From NCBI GenBank assembly GCA_905215755.1, contig CAJMRE010000001.1, positions 62,001-126,000 of the forward strand: 64,000 nt of DNA, written 5' to 3'. Of the stretch, positions 8,209-16,084 are shown piece after piece. The notes under the pieces are model-generated. The model was given only the letters and a program-made list of their open reading frames with translations, made no database searches and had not been told where the DNA came from. The DNA is from an uncultured bacterium. Lineage in GTDB: Bacteria; Actinomycetota; Coriobacteriia; Coriobacteriales; Coriobacteriaceae. A program made the position numbers and the translations under genes. Every line of letters begins with the position of its first letter. Positions within the stretch are counted from its first letter, which is position 1.

Positions 8209-9387
8209 ATGAACGTTCTGGTCGTCAACGCAGGATCTTCGACGCTTAAGTATCAGGTCATCGATACCAAGTCCCACAAGGTGTCCGCAAAGGGCTCCTG
8301 CGAGCGCGTCTGCTTTACCGGCGGTACCTTCACCCACGCTGCCAACGGTTCCAAGAAGGTGACCGAGAACATCGAGTTCCCCGACCACAAGGTCGCCATC
8401 GAGGTCGTCCTGAAGGACCTCGAGGCCAACGGCGTCAAGATCGAGGGCATCGGCCACCGCATCGTTCAGGGCGGTTGGTACTTTGGCGATTCCTCCCTCG
8501 TCGACGAGGACGTTCTCGCCAAGATTCGCGAGGTCGCTCCGCTCGCCCCGCTGCACAATAACCCCGAGGCCAACGTTATCGAGTACTGCCTGGAGCAGTA
8601 TCCCGACCTGCCCAACGTCACGGTCTACGACACTGCTTTCCACTTCAATATGCCCGAGGTCGCCAAGACCTACGCCCTGCCCAAGGACGTCTGCGACAAG
8701 CTGCACATCCGTAAGTACGGCGCCCACGGCACCAGCTACCGCTACATCTCCAAGAAGGTTGCCGAGATGACCAACGGCGAGGCTCGCAAGGTCGTCGTGT
8801 GCCACATCGGTTCCGGTGCTTCCCTGTGCGCCATCGAGGACGGCAAGTGCATGGACACCACCATGGGCTTGACGCCGCTCGACGGTGTCATGATGGGCAC
8901 CCGCTGCGGCTCCATCGACCCTGCTACCGTGTGCTACCTGCAGCGCGAAGGCGGGTTCACCTTCGACGAGGTCGACGAGATGATGAACAAGAAGTCCGGC
9001 CTTTTGGCTGTGACCGGCGGCATGACCAACGACTGCCGCAACGTTGAGGAGCTCGCCGCTGCCGGCGACCCCGAGGCCCAGCTCGCCTTCGATATGTTCG
9101 TCTACAAGATTGCCGCCAAGGCCGCCGAGATGGCCACTTCCATGTGCGGCATGGACACCCTGGTCTTTACCGCCGGCATCGGTGAGCACGCTCCGGCTGT
9201 CCGCGCCGGCGTGGCCGACCGTCTGGCCTTCATGGGCGTCAAGATGGACCATGCCCGCAACGCCCTGCGCGGCGACGGCGCTTGGTGCCTGTCCGCCAAG
9301 GATTCCAAGGTCAAGATCTTCGTTATCCCCACGGATGAGGAGTTCATGATCGCTTCCGACGTCGAGCGCATCGTTAGCGGTAAGTAA
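8209..9387 (+). CDS. ackA: Acetate kinase (first copy)
   Basis: Acetate kinase converts acetyl phosphate and ADP to acetate and ATP, the energy-yielding step of mixed-acid fermentation. The 392-residue protein opens MNVLVVNAGSSTLKYQ with the conserved Asn7, carries GIGHRIVQGG with the substrate-site arginine, and has GTRCGSIDP and FTAGIGEHAP near the C-terminal half. The usual HGTSH motif reads HGTSY here, while the second copy has HGTSH. A GTAGGGAGACAC site precedes the ATG. A second ackA follows 164 bases downstream on the same strand, and pta lies convergent beyond it. Confidence 0.95.
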   Translation: MNVLVVNAGSSTLKYQVIDTKSHKVSAKGSCERVCFTGGTFTHAANGSKKVTENIEFPDHKVAIEVVLKDLEANGVKIEGIGHRIVQGGWYFGDSSLVDEDVLAKIREVAPLAPLHNNPEANVIEYCLEQYPDLPNVTVYDTAFHFNMPEVAKTYALPKDVCDKLHIRKYGAHGTSYRYISKKVAEMTNGEARKVVVCHIGSGASLCAIEDGKCMDTTMGLTPLDGVMMGTRCGSIDPATVCYLQREGGFTFDEVDEMMNKKSGLLAVTGGMTNDCRNVEELAAAGDPEAQLAFDMFVYKIAAKAAEMATSMCGMDTLVFTAGIGEHAPAVRAGVADRLAFMGVKMDHARNALRGDGAWCLSAKDSKVKIFVIPTDEEFMIASDVERIVSGK

Positions 9388-9394
9388 TTGATGC

Positions 9395-9440
9395 AAGGGG
9401 AGGGGACTGGATGGCCTTGTGCCGTTCAGCCCCCTTTTAT
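9395..9440 (+). terminator. Terminator-like hairpin between the two ackA genes
   Basis: AAGGGG pairs with CCCCTT across an imperfect loop containing GGC/GCC and runs into TTTTAT. A second small hairpin (GCTCTT/AAGAGC) follows at about 9441-9459. The two ackA copies therefore probably have separate transcripts. Confidence 0.5.
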
Positions 9441-9551
9441 GCTCTTTGGGCGAAGAGCTTAATAGATATTTATTGAATTTTGATAACTTCTTATTAAAGG
9501 TACGGCCGCCTTATAGGTTTGCCGACCGTACTGTAATCACGAAGGAGTCTC

Positions 9552-10730
9552 ATGAACGTACTTGTTGTCAACGCCGGCAGCTCGAGCCTTAAATATCAGC
9601 TTTTGGATACCGATACCCGCGAGGTTTTCGCCAAGGGCAACTGCGAGCGTATCGGATCGGAGATGGGCGTCTTTGGTCACTCCGAGAACGGTGGCACCAA
9701 GCAGACCGAGGAGGTTCCCTTCCCCGATCATCGCTCTGCTATCGCTCGCGTGCTCGAGGAGCTCGAGAAGACCGACTTTACGATCGATGGCATCGGCCAC
9801 CGTATCGTTCAGGGCGGCTGGCACTTCGATGATTCCGCGGTCGTCGACGATGAGGTCATGGCTAAGATTCTTGAGGTGGCCCCGCTCGCCCCGCTGCACA
9901 ACTACGGCGAGGCCGCGGCAATCGAATACTGCCGCGAGAAGTATCCGGAGCTGCCCAACGTGGCCGTCTTCGACACCTCGTTCCACATGACCATGCCCGA
10001 GGTCGCCTACACCTACGCGCTGCCCAAGGACGTGTGCGACAAGTATCACGTGCGCAAGTACGGCGCCCACGGCACGAGCCACCGTTACGAGTGGATGATG
10101 GCCAAGGAGATCCTGGGCACGCGCTGCCACCGTCTGCTTTCGTGCCACCTGGGCAACGGCGCCTCGCTCGCCGCTATTGAGGACGGCGTGTGCCGCGATA
10201 CCACGATGGGCCTCACGCCGCTCGACGGCCTGATGATGGGCACCCGTTGCGGTTCCATCGACCCGGCCACCGTGTGCTACCTGCAGCGCGAGGGCGGCTA
10301 CAGCTACCAGGAAGTCGACGACATGATGAACAAGCAGTCCGGTCTGCTTGCCATCTCGGGTATCTCCAACGACGCCCGCGACATCCGCACGCGCGCCTCC
10401 GAGGGTGACGAGCGCTGCCTGCTCGCCTTCGACATGTTCGCCTACAAGGCCATGCAGCAGGCCGGTTCCATGATTGCCTCCATGGCGGGCGTGGACACCA
10501 TTACCTTTACTGCCGGCATCGGCGAGAACGACTGGTCGATCCGCAAGGCTTTCTGCGACTGCTTTGAGTGGCTGGGCGTGCGCATCGACAACAATAAGAA
10601 CCGCGAGGCCGTGGGCAACGGCCCGCAGGTCATCAGCGCTGCCGGCTCCGCCGTCACGGTCATGGTCATCCCCACCGACGAGGAATACATGATCGCCCAC
10701 GACGTCGAGCGTCTGACCGGTAGCAACTAG
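9552..10730 (+). CDS. ackA: Acetate kinase (second copy)
   Basis: This is a second full-length 392-residue acetate kinase, clearly homologous to the first over its whole length but diverged at many positions. Landmarks are MNVLVVNAGSSSLKYQ, GIGHRIVQGGWHF, YGAHGTSHRY with the complete HGTSH motif, GTRCGSIDPATVCYLQREGG and FTAGIGEND. A GAAGGAGTCTC site precedes the ATG. The intergenic region before it has its own short inverted repeat GTACGG/CCGTAC (9500-9531). The duplicates may differ in substrate (for example propionate) or in regulation; sequence alone does not decide. Confidence 0.95.
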   Translation: MNVLVVNAGSSSLKYQLLDTDTREVFAKGNCERIGSEMGVFGHSENGGTKQTEEVPFPDHRSAIARVLEELEKTDFTIDGIGHRIVQGGWHFDDSAVVDDEVMAKILEVAPLAPLHNYGEAAAIEYCREKYPELPNVAVFDTSFHMTMPEVAYTYALPKDVCDKYHVRKYGAHGTSHRYEWMMAKEILGTRCHRLLSCHLGNGASLAAIEDGVCRDTTMGLTPLDGLMMGTRCGSIDPATVCYLQREGGYSYQEVDDMMNKQSGLLAISGISNDARDIRTRASEGDERCLLAFDMFAYKAMQQAGSMIASMAGVDTITFTAGIGENDWSIRKAFCDCFEWLGVRIDNNKNREAVGNGPQVISAAGSAVTVMVIPTDEEYMIAHDVERLTGSN

Positions 10731-10753
10731 CGCATTCGTCTGCAATTGAGAGA

Positions 10754-10790
10754 AAGGCCTCCAGAGCAACGAGCTCCGGAGGCCTTATTT
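10754..10790 (+). terminator. Rho-independent terminator after the second ackA
   Basis: AAGGCCTCC pairs with GGAGGCCTT, and after one mismatch GAGC pairs with GCTC around a five-base loop. The stem is followed by ATTT. It lies 23 bases after the ackA stop. Confidence 0.8.
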
Positions 10791-11020
10791 GATGGACGAG
10801 ACGAGCGGGGCGGAAACTCCATCCCACAATCAGCCTCCAAACCGGGACACATTTTCCGGAAGGCCAGAAATCGGAACGCAGTCTATCTTATGGCTCCAAA
10901 GTGGTCATTACCTGCAACGCATACGCTCTCAGCAACGTCGCCCATCCATCCAAATTCTCAGCCCCAGCTCGTAGCCAAGCCGCCGTCCACCCCAGATTCC
11001 CTGAATGCCACGTGATAGTA
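10791..11020. other. Non-coding stretch between the convergent ackA and pta genes
   Basis: Short open frames exist on both strands but have no ribosome site, no recognisable protein pattern and an uneven composition. No gene is supported here. It may be decayed sequence. Confidence 0.4.
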
Positions 11021-11151
11021 GAAGGCCGCACAGGTTAACCCCTGAAAACATTCCGCAGACCAGAAACGCCCCCGTTCGTAGCTCCGAAGGAGCAGAACGG
11101 GGGCGTTTCATTGGTCGAGGACGTTTTCAGGGGTTAACCTGTGCGGCCTTC
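11021..11151. repeat. Nested long inverted repeat between ackA and pta
   Basis: The outer arms 11021-11049 and 11123-11151 are perfect 29-bp reverse complements. Inside them a second perfect stem pairs 11063-11077 with 11095-11109 (15 bp, GAAACGCCCCCGTTC), and inside that GCTCC pairs with GGAGC around GAA. The whole 131-base block can fold into one nested hairpin. It ends 15 bases from the pta stop, between convergent genes, so it could act as a two-way terminator, but its length is unusual. Confidence 0.85.
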
Positions 11152-11166
11152 GGGCGAGTACGTCCG

Positions 11167-12147
11167 CTACTCAGCCATCTGAGCCTGGACGGCGGTGATG
11201 GCTACGACACCCACGATGTCGTCGGCAGAGCAGCCGCGCGAAAGGTCGTTGACCGGCTTGGCGATGCCCTGCAGGATGGGGCCGTAAGCGTCGGCGCCGG
11301 CGAAGCGCTGGACCAGCTTGTAGCCGATGTTGCCGGCCTCGAGATCGGGGAACACAAGCACGTTGGCCTTGCCGGCAACGGAGGAGCCGGGGGCCTTGAG
11401 CTGGGCGACGGTGGGAACGATAGCGGCGTCGAGCTGCAGGTCGCCATCGATGGCGAGCTCGGGAGCCTTCTCCTTGCAGAACTTAACGGCCTCCTGGACC
11501 TTCTTGGCGACCTCGCCGCCGGCGGAGCCCATGGTGGAGTAGGAGAGCATGGCCACGTGCGGCTCGACGCTGCCCATAAAGGTGGACCAGGAGTGAGCGG
11601 AGGCGATGGCGATCTCGGAGAGCTCGTCGGAGGACGGGTTGATGTTGAGGCCGCAGTCGGCGAAGATCAGCGTGCCGTCGGTGCCGAACTGCGGGGTATC
11701 GGTGCACATCACGAAGAAGGCCGAGACCAGCTTGGTGCCCGGGGCGGTCTTGAGGATCTGCAGCGCGGGGCGCAGAGTGTCGGCGGTGGAGTGGCAGGCG
11801 CCGGAGACCAGGCCGTCGGCGTCGCCCATCTTGACCATCATGGTGCCAAAGTAGGTGGCGTCCATCACCTGGGCGCGAGCCTGCTCGATGGTAACGCCCT
11901 TCTTGGCGCGGAGCTCGGCAAACTTCTGCGCGTACTCCTCGTGCTTCTCGGCATTGCGCGGGTCGATGACGGTAGCGCCGGGAACGTCGATCTCGTCGGG
12001 GTTGCCCAGGATGACGATCTTTGCCAGGCCCTCCTCGATGATCTTGGTGGCGGCGACGATGGTGCGCGGGTCCTCGCCCTCGGGCAGGACGATGGTCTTA
12101 AGGTCGGCCTTGGCGGCAGACTTCATACGGTTTAGGAAATCGCTCAT
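11167..12147 (-). CDS. pta: Phosphate acetyltransferase
   Basis: Pta interconverts acetyl-CoA and acetyl phosphate, feeding the two acetate kinases beside it. The 326-residue protein is the short form consisting of the PTA/PTB catalytic domain only, with IVLPEGEDPRTI near residue 20, the VSGACHSTADTLRPALQI region and GGEVAKKVQEA, NVLVFPDLEAGNIGYK in the C-terminal half. AAGGAGTAAC precedes the ATG at 12145-12147. It is convergent to the ack genes and divergent from glf. A palindrome lies 53 bases upstream, as for the first ackA. Confidence 0.95.
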   Translation of the reverse strand: MSDFLNRMKSAAKADLKTIVLPEGEDPRTIVAATKIIEEGLAKIVILGNPDEIDVPGATVIDPRNAEKHEEYAQKFAELRAKKGVTIEQARAQVMDATYFGTMMVKMGDADGLVSGACHSTADTLRPALQILKTAPGTKLVSAFFVMCTDTPQFGTDGTLIFADCGLNINPSSDELSEIAIASAHSWSTFMGSVEPHVAMLSYSTMGSAGGEVAKKVQEAVKFCKEKAPELAIDGDLQLDAAIVPTVAQLKAPGSSVAGKANVLVFPDLEAGNIGYKLVQRFAGADAYGPILQGIAKPVNDLSRGCSADDIVGVVAITAVQAQMAE

Positions 12148-12200
12148 GTTACTCCTTACAAGCGTTTCGCTAAGCTCCAGGCGCCCGGCTGTACACGAAT

Positions 12201-12221
12201 AAACCCGCTGCTAGCGGGTTT
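12201..12221. promoter_or_regulatory. Palindrome AAACCCGCT/AGCGGGTTT before pta
   Basis: Nine-base perfect arms surround a three-base GCT loop, with an extra AAT (12198-12200) on the pta side that makes GGGTTTATT as in the ackA palindrome. It lies between divergent genes, so it cannot be the terminator of a gene ending here. A leader hairpin or operator for pta is more likely. Confidence 0.5.
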
Positions 12222-12275
12222 ACCTTTCAATAATGTACGCCGCGGTGCTTGAGCTTTCCTTGTGTGGCAAGCTCA

Positions 12276-12300
12276 TTATAGGACGCATTAGCGCTATAAT
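12276..12300. promoter_or_regulatory. Divergent -10 boxes for pta (-) and glf (+)
   Basis: TATAAT is present on the minus strand at about 12276-12281 in CCTATAATGAG and on the plus strand at 12295-12300 in CGCTATAATCG. No good -35 hexamer was found for either, so these are -10 candidates only. Confidence 0.45.
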
Positions 12301-12379
12301 CGCTCTGATAAATATGTCTCGACGTATGTTCGAGAAAAAGCCCAGTTAAAAAGCGTGTGGCTTTTGACAAGGAGTATCG

Positions 12380-13582
12380 ATGCAGATTACCTCAGGCCTG
12401 CCTGAAGGCTTTAATGCCGGTGCGTACGACATGATCGTTGTCGGCGCCGGTTATGCCGGTGCCGTTTGCGCCCGCCGTCTTGCCGAAACTATCGGCTATC
12501 GTGTTGCCGTTTTGGAGCGCCGTAGCCACATTGCGGGTAATGCCTTCGACTGCACTGACGAGGCGGGAATCCTGGTCCACGAGTACGGTCCGCACATCTA
12601 CCACACCTTTAACGAGCGCGTGCACAACTTCCTGTCGCGCTTTACCAAGTGGACGGACTACCAGCACAAGGTGCTCGCCAACATCAACGGCACCCTCATG
12701 CCCGTGCCCTTTAACCACGCGAGCCTTAAGCTCGCCTTTGGTGACGAGCGTGGCGAGGAGCTGTATCAGAAGCTCGTGGAGACCTTTGGCAAGGACGTCA
12801 AGGTACCCATTATGGAGCTGCGCAAGAAGAACGACCCCGACTTGGCTGAGGTCGCCGACTACGTCTACGAGAACGTCTTTTTGCACTACACCATGAAGCA
12901 GTGGGGCCAGACGCCTGATCAAATCGATCCCTCGATCACCGGCCGCGTTCCCGTCTTTGTGGGCGACGATGATCGCTACTTCCCGCAGGCCCCCTTCCAG
13001 GGTATGCCGCAGGACGGCTACACCGCGCTGTTCGAGCATATGCTCGACCACGATCTGATTGACGTGTTCTGTGACGTGGATGCTCGCGATCTCTTCGAGA
13101 TCGACGAGACCACCGTCAAGATCGACGGCAAGGTCTATGGCGGCGAGATCGTCTACACCGGTCCGCTCGACGAGCTGTTCAACCTCGACCTGGGCGCCCT
13201 GCCGTACCGCACGCTTGACATGAAATTCGAGACGCTCGAAATGGACCAGTTCCAGCCCGTGGGCACCGTCAACTACACTACGAGCGAGGACTACACGCGC
13301 ATTACCGAGTTCAAGAACATGACCGGTCAGGTCCTGCCCGGCAAGACCACCATCATGAAGGAGTACTCCAAGGCTTATACGCCCGGCTCGGGCGAGACGC
13401 CATACTACGCCATTCTTGAGCCCGAGAACCGTGAGCTCTATGAACGCTATCTTGAGCGCGTTCAGAACCTGACGAACTTCCACCCGGTGGGTCGTCTGGC
13501 CGAGTATCGCTACTACGACATGGACGCCGTAACCAATTCTGCCCTCGATCTTTCGGATGAGATTATCGCCTGCCATGCATAA
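12380..13582 (+). CDS. glf: UDP-galactopyranose mutase
   Basis: This flavoenzyme converts UDP-galactopyranose to UDP-galactofuranose for cell-surface glycans. The 400-residue protein has the N-terminal FAD-binding motif VVGAGYAGAVCARRLAE (about residues 20-36), ERRSHIAGNAFD, HEYGPHIYHT and the C-terminal region with PVGRLAEYRYYDMD typical of Glf. AAGGAGTATCG precedes the ATG. The next gene, a family 2 glycosyltransferase, overlaps its last 8 bases, so the two are translationally linked and probably act in one surface-polysaccharide step. Confidence 0.95.
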   Translation: MQITSGLPEGFNAGAYDMIVVGAGYAGAVCARRLAETIGYRVAVLERRSHIAGNAFDCTDEAGILVHEYGPHIYHTFNERVHNFLSRFTKWTDYQHKVLANINGTLMPVPFNHASLKLAFGDERGEELYQKLVETFGKDVKVPIMELRKKNDPDLAEVADYVYENVFLHYTMKQWGQTPDQIDPSITGRVPVFVGDDDRYFPQAPFQGMPQDGYTALFEHMLDHDLIDVFCDVDARDLFEIDETTVKIDGKVYGGEIVYTGPLDELFNLDLGALPYRTLDMKFETLEMDQFQPVGTVNYTTSEDYTRITEFKNMTGQVLPGKTTIMKEYSKAYTPGSGETPYYAILEPENRELYERYLERVQNLTNFHPVGRLAEYRYYDMDAVTNSALDLSDEIIACHA

Positions 13583-14606
13583 AGTCATAACATTCGGTAT
13601 TCCCTCGTATAACGCCGCCAAGGACATGGACCATTGCATCACCTCCATTCTGGAGGGGAGCAATTACGCTACCGATATCGAGATTATCGTGGTGGACGAC
13701 GGCTCCAAGGACGAGACGGCCGCCAAGGCCGACGAGTGGGAGGCCCGCTATCCCGGCATTATCCGCGCGGTGCACCAGGAAAACGGCGGCCACGGTATCG
13801 CCGTCCTCTCGGGCCTGCGTGAGGCGCACGGTACGTACTACAAGGTCGTTGACTCGGATGACTGGCTCGATGGCGCGGCGCTTTCGACCATGCTGTCGAT
13901 TCTACGTGGCTTTGAGGAGCGCGACCAGCGCGTCGACCTGTTTATCTCGAATTATGTGTACGAGAAGGTCTACGAGGGCACACATACCGCTATTGGCTAC
14001 AAGTTTGCCCTGCCGCGCAAAAAGATCTTTACCTGGGATCAAATCGGTCATTTCCGTCTGGACCAGAATCTGCTCATGCACAGCCTGTGCTATCGCACGG
14101 ATGTGCTGCGCGAGTCTAACCTGCCCATGCCGCCGCACACCTTCTACGTGGACAACATCTACGCTTACGTGCCGCTGCCGCGTTGCAAGACCATGTATTA
14201 CGCCGATATCGACCTCTACCGGTACTTTATTGGCCGTGAGGGCCAGAGTGTCAACGAGGCCACGATGGTCAAGCGTCTGGACCAACAGTTCCGCGTTACG
14301 CGCATCATGATGGAGTCCTACCATTTGTACCAGGACGTTGAGGCTTCGCGCCTGCGCTCGTACATGATGGGCTACTTCACCATGATGATGGCGATCTGCT
14401 CGGTGCTTACCAAGCTTTCCGAGGAAGATTGCGCCGATGAGCGCCTGAAGACGCTGTGGAATGATTTGAAGGCTTACGACGAGCGCATGTATCGTCGTGC
14501 ACGCTACGGCGTGGTGGGCTTCTTTACCAATCTGCGTGGTCGAGCCGGAGACAAAACCACGCTCGGCCTATACCGTCTTGCCTCAAAGATCTTCAAATTC
14601 AACTAG
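13575..14606 (+). CDS. Family 2 glycosyltransferase
   Basis: The 343-residue protein has the GT-A nucleotide-sugar fold: FGIPSYNAAKDMD at residues 7-19, VVDDGSKDET at 39-48 and the metal-binding DSDDW at 93-97. It transfers an activated sugar, probably at the cytoplasmic face. The ATG at 13575 overlaps the glf stop (ATGCATAA); an upstream in-frame ATG at 13557 is an alternative. The link with glf suggests a galactofuranosyl- or related polymer, which is inference. The last 17 bases before the stop recur in inverted form at 14778-14794. Confidence 0.85.
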   Translation: MHKVITFGIPSYNAAKDMDHCITSILEGSNYATDIEIIVVDDGSKDETAAKADEWEARYPGIIRAVHQENGGHGIAVLSGLREAHGTYYKVVDSDDWLDGAALSTMLSILRGFEERDQRVDLFISNYVYEKVYEGTHTAIGYKFALPRKKIFTWDQIGHFRLDQNLLMHSLCYRTDVLRESNLPMPPHTFYVDNIYAYVPLPRCKTMYYADIDLYRYFIGREGQSVNEATMVKRLDQQFRVTRIMMESYHLYQDVEASRLRSYMMGYFTMMMAICSVLTKLSEEDCADERLKTLWNDLKAYDERMYRRARYGVVGFFTNLRGRAGDKTTLGLYRLASKIFKFN

Positions 14607-14638
14607 CTGCTGAGTAATCGCTGCTGATAGGTTGACTG

Positions 14639-14748
14639 GGCCCCTTGGCCTTTAGTTTGCTACTGCGAACAGTCCTGCTCGCACGGAAAGCACATTAAGT
14701 GCTTTCCGGCTCGTGCGGAACTTGTATCAAACTAAAGGCCAAGGGGCC
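14639..14748. repeat. Inverted-repeat element C (21-bp perfect arms, conserved core)
   Basis: Arms 14639-14659 and 14728-14748 are exact reverse complements. Inside, GGAAAGCAC (14685-14693) pairs with GTGCTTTCC (14699-14707) around ATTAA, with a short CGCAC/GTGCG stem outside it. Read on the minus strand, the core carries AGTTCCGCA, CACTTAATGTG, AGGACTGT and AGCAAAC in the same order and spacing as element D. Flanking this element, 14586-14602 and 14778-14794 form a further 17-bp perfect inverted pair. Confidence 0.85.
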
Positions 14749-14841
14749 TCTGCTATAAGAATCGATTGTCAGACAATTTGAATTTGAAGATCTTCGACGC
14801 GCGGTACACAGGGGCCTGGGCTGAAAAGAATTAAGTTGGTA

Positions 14842-14970
14842 GTCGGTCGGAGGCGGGCGGGCATTACGTTTGTCGCGAGTTCCGCATGCAAAGAAGGCCA
14901 CTTAATGTGGCCTTCGTCTCGCATAGGACTGTAGAGCAGCAAACGTAATGCCCGCCCGCCTCCGACCGAC
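14842..14970. repeat. Inverted-repeat element D (31-bp perfect arms, conserved core)
   Basis: Arms 14842-14872 and 14940-14970 are exact reverse complements and are unrelated in sequence to those of element C. The inner stem GAAGGCCAC/GTGGCCTTC (14893-14901, 14907-14915) closes the loop TTAAT. The core words AGTTCCGCA (14878), CACTTAATGTG (14899), AGGACTGT (14925) and AGCAAAC (14938) match element C in the opposite orientation. It ends 12 bases from the stop of the leftward peptidase gene. Confidence 0.85.
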
Positions 14971-14982
14971 GGTCGAGCGAGG

Positions 14983-15984
14983 TTACTTCGCGGCGCCGGG
15001 GATGCCGTGGGAGGTTTTGGCGGTTTTGGCTCCGTTTACGATGGCGGTTTGCAGGGCCCTTACGGCGAGCATGCCCAGCAGGTCCAGGGGCACGGCGGCG
15101 CTTGCCTGGGTGCCCAGCTTGCCGCTGGCGAGGGTGTAGATGGTGTCGCCGTCGTTGGTGGTGTGCGTGGGGCGAATGGCGTGCGCGTAGGCGTCTGCGG
15201 CCATCTGGGAGACCTTGGTGGCCTGGGCCTTAGTGAGCTCCACGTTGGTGACGATGCAGCTGATGGTGGTGTTGGTGCGATCGAGCGGCATTTGCATGGA
15301 ACCGGCGGCGGCGAAGGCTGCGAGCTCCATGTCGACGATCTGGTCGCTATCGACTGCGGCGCGCATGCCGGCGATCCACTCACCGGTGAAGGGGTCGACG
15401 ACATTGCCGCAGGCGTTGACCGAGACCACGGCGCCCACCTTGACGGGGCCGAGCGCCACGGCGGCAGCGCCAAGGCCGGCCTTCATGCAGGTGGCAGGGC
15501 CCATGAGCTTACCCACGGTAGCGCCGGTACCGGCGCCTACGTTGCCCTGCTCGAGCGTAGCGGGGGTGTTGTCGAGCGCCTCGCGCACGGCGGCGATGCC
15601 AGCCTCGATATCGGGGCGTACCGTGGGGTCGCCAAAAGCGAGGTCGAAGATGCAGCTGGAGCATACGATGGGCACCTGCGTGGGGCCGACGGGCAGGCCA
15701 ATGCCGCGGCTCTCGAGCTCGCGGGCCACACCGCTTGCGGCCTCGAGACCAAAAGCCGATCCGCCCGAAAGGCAGACGGCGTGGACCTTGTCGACGGTGT
15801 TCTCGGGGCGAAGCAGGTCGGTCTCGCGCGATGCCGGGGCACCGCCGCGAACGTCAACGCCGCCCGTTGCGCCTTCGGTTGCCACAATTACGGTGCAACC
15901 GGTGCCGGCCTCCTCGTCCGTATAGTTGCCAAAGCAAAAGCCATCGACATCACAAACGTCAATGGCTTCAAGCAGTGTGTCCAT
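14983..15984 (-). CDS. P1-type (S58/DmpA-like) self-processing peptidase
   Basis: The 333-residue protein shows the DmpA/NylC fold markers: DVDGFCFGNYTDEEAGTGCTVI near the start, CLSGGSAFGLEAASG around residue 75, GNVGAGTGATVGK around 150 and RTNTTISCIVTNVEL around 236-250. By analogy with NylC and DmpA, the precursor should cut itself before Thr239 in N238-T239, freeing the nucleophile. Members are aminopeptidases or amide hydrolases. AGGAGAAAAC precedes the ATG at 15982-15984; an open frame further upstream lacks family similarity. It lies downstream of maf on the same strand. Confidence 0.85.
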   Translation of the reverse strand: MDTLLEAIDVCDVDGFCFGNYTDEEAGTGCTVIVATEGATGGVDVRGGAPASRETDLLRPENTVDKVHAVCLSGGSAFGLEAASGVARELESRGIGLPVGPTQVPIVCSSCIFDLAFGDPTVRPDIEAGIAAVREALDNTPATLEQGNVGAGTGATVGKLMGPATCMKAGLGAAAVALGPVKVGAVVSVNACGNVVDPFTGEWIAGMRAAVDSDQIVDMELAAFAAAGSMQMPLDRTNTTISCIVTNVELTKAQATKVSQMAADAYAHAIRPTHTTNDGDTIYTLASGKLGTQASAAVPLDLLGMLAVRALQTAIVNGAKTAKTSHGIPGAAK

Positions 15985-16053
15985 GTTTTCTCCTATCGGT
16001 TTTCCGCCGCGCCTTATGCCCGGTCGGGATCCGTACGGTACGCCAAAATTGTA

Positions 16054-16076
16054 GGCGCTGGGGGATGCCCAGCGCC
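16054..16076 (-). terminator. Hairpin after maf
   Basis: GGCGCTGGG and CCCAGCGCC form a perfect nine-base stem with a five-base loop. Read leftward it is followed by TACAATTTT. It lies between maf and the P1 peptidase gene. Confidence 0.55.
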
Positions 16077-16084
16077 AGATGCAA

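Noticed and set aside
8194..10769. Long minus-strand open frames opposite both acetate kinases
   Set aside because: These are explained by strong third-position G/C in ackA; no start signal or family pattern is present.
10746..11015. Possible 89-codon gene between ackA and pta
   Set aside because: The frame starts inside the ackA terminator and shows no ribosome site or recognisable protein features.
13557..13574. Earlier start of the glycosyltransferase at 13557
   Set aside because: It would overlap glf more and add residues (MRLSPA) outside the family pattern. The ATG at 13575 gives the usual start, although the choice is not certain.
14586..14794. Insertion sequence with terminal inverted repeats
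   Set aside because: No transposase frame lies between the arms and no target duplication was seen. A small non-autonomous element is still possible.
14639..14970. CRISPR array
   Set aside because: There are only two units in opposite orientation, no regular spacers and no cas genes nearby.
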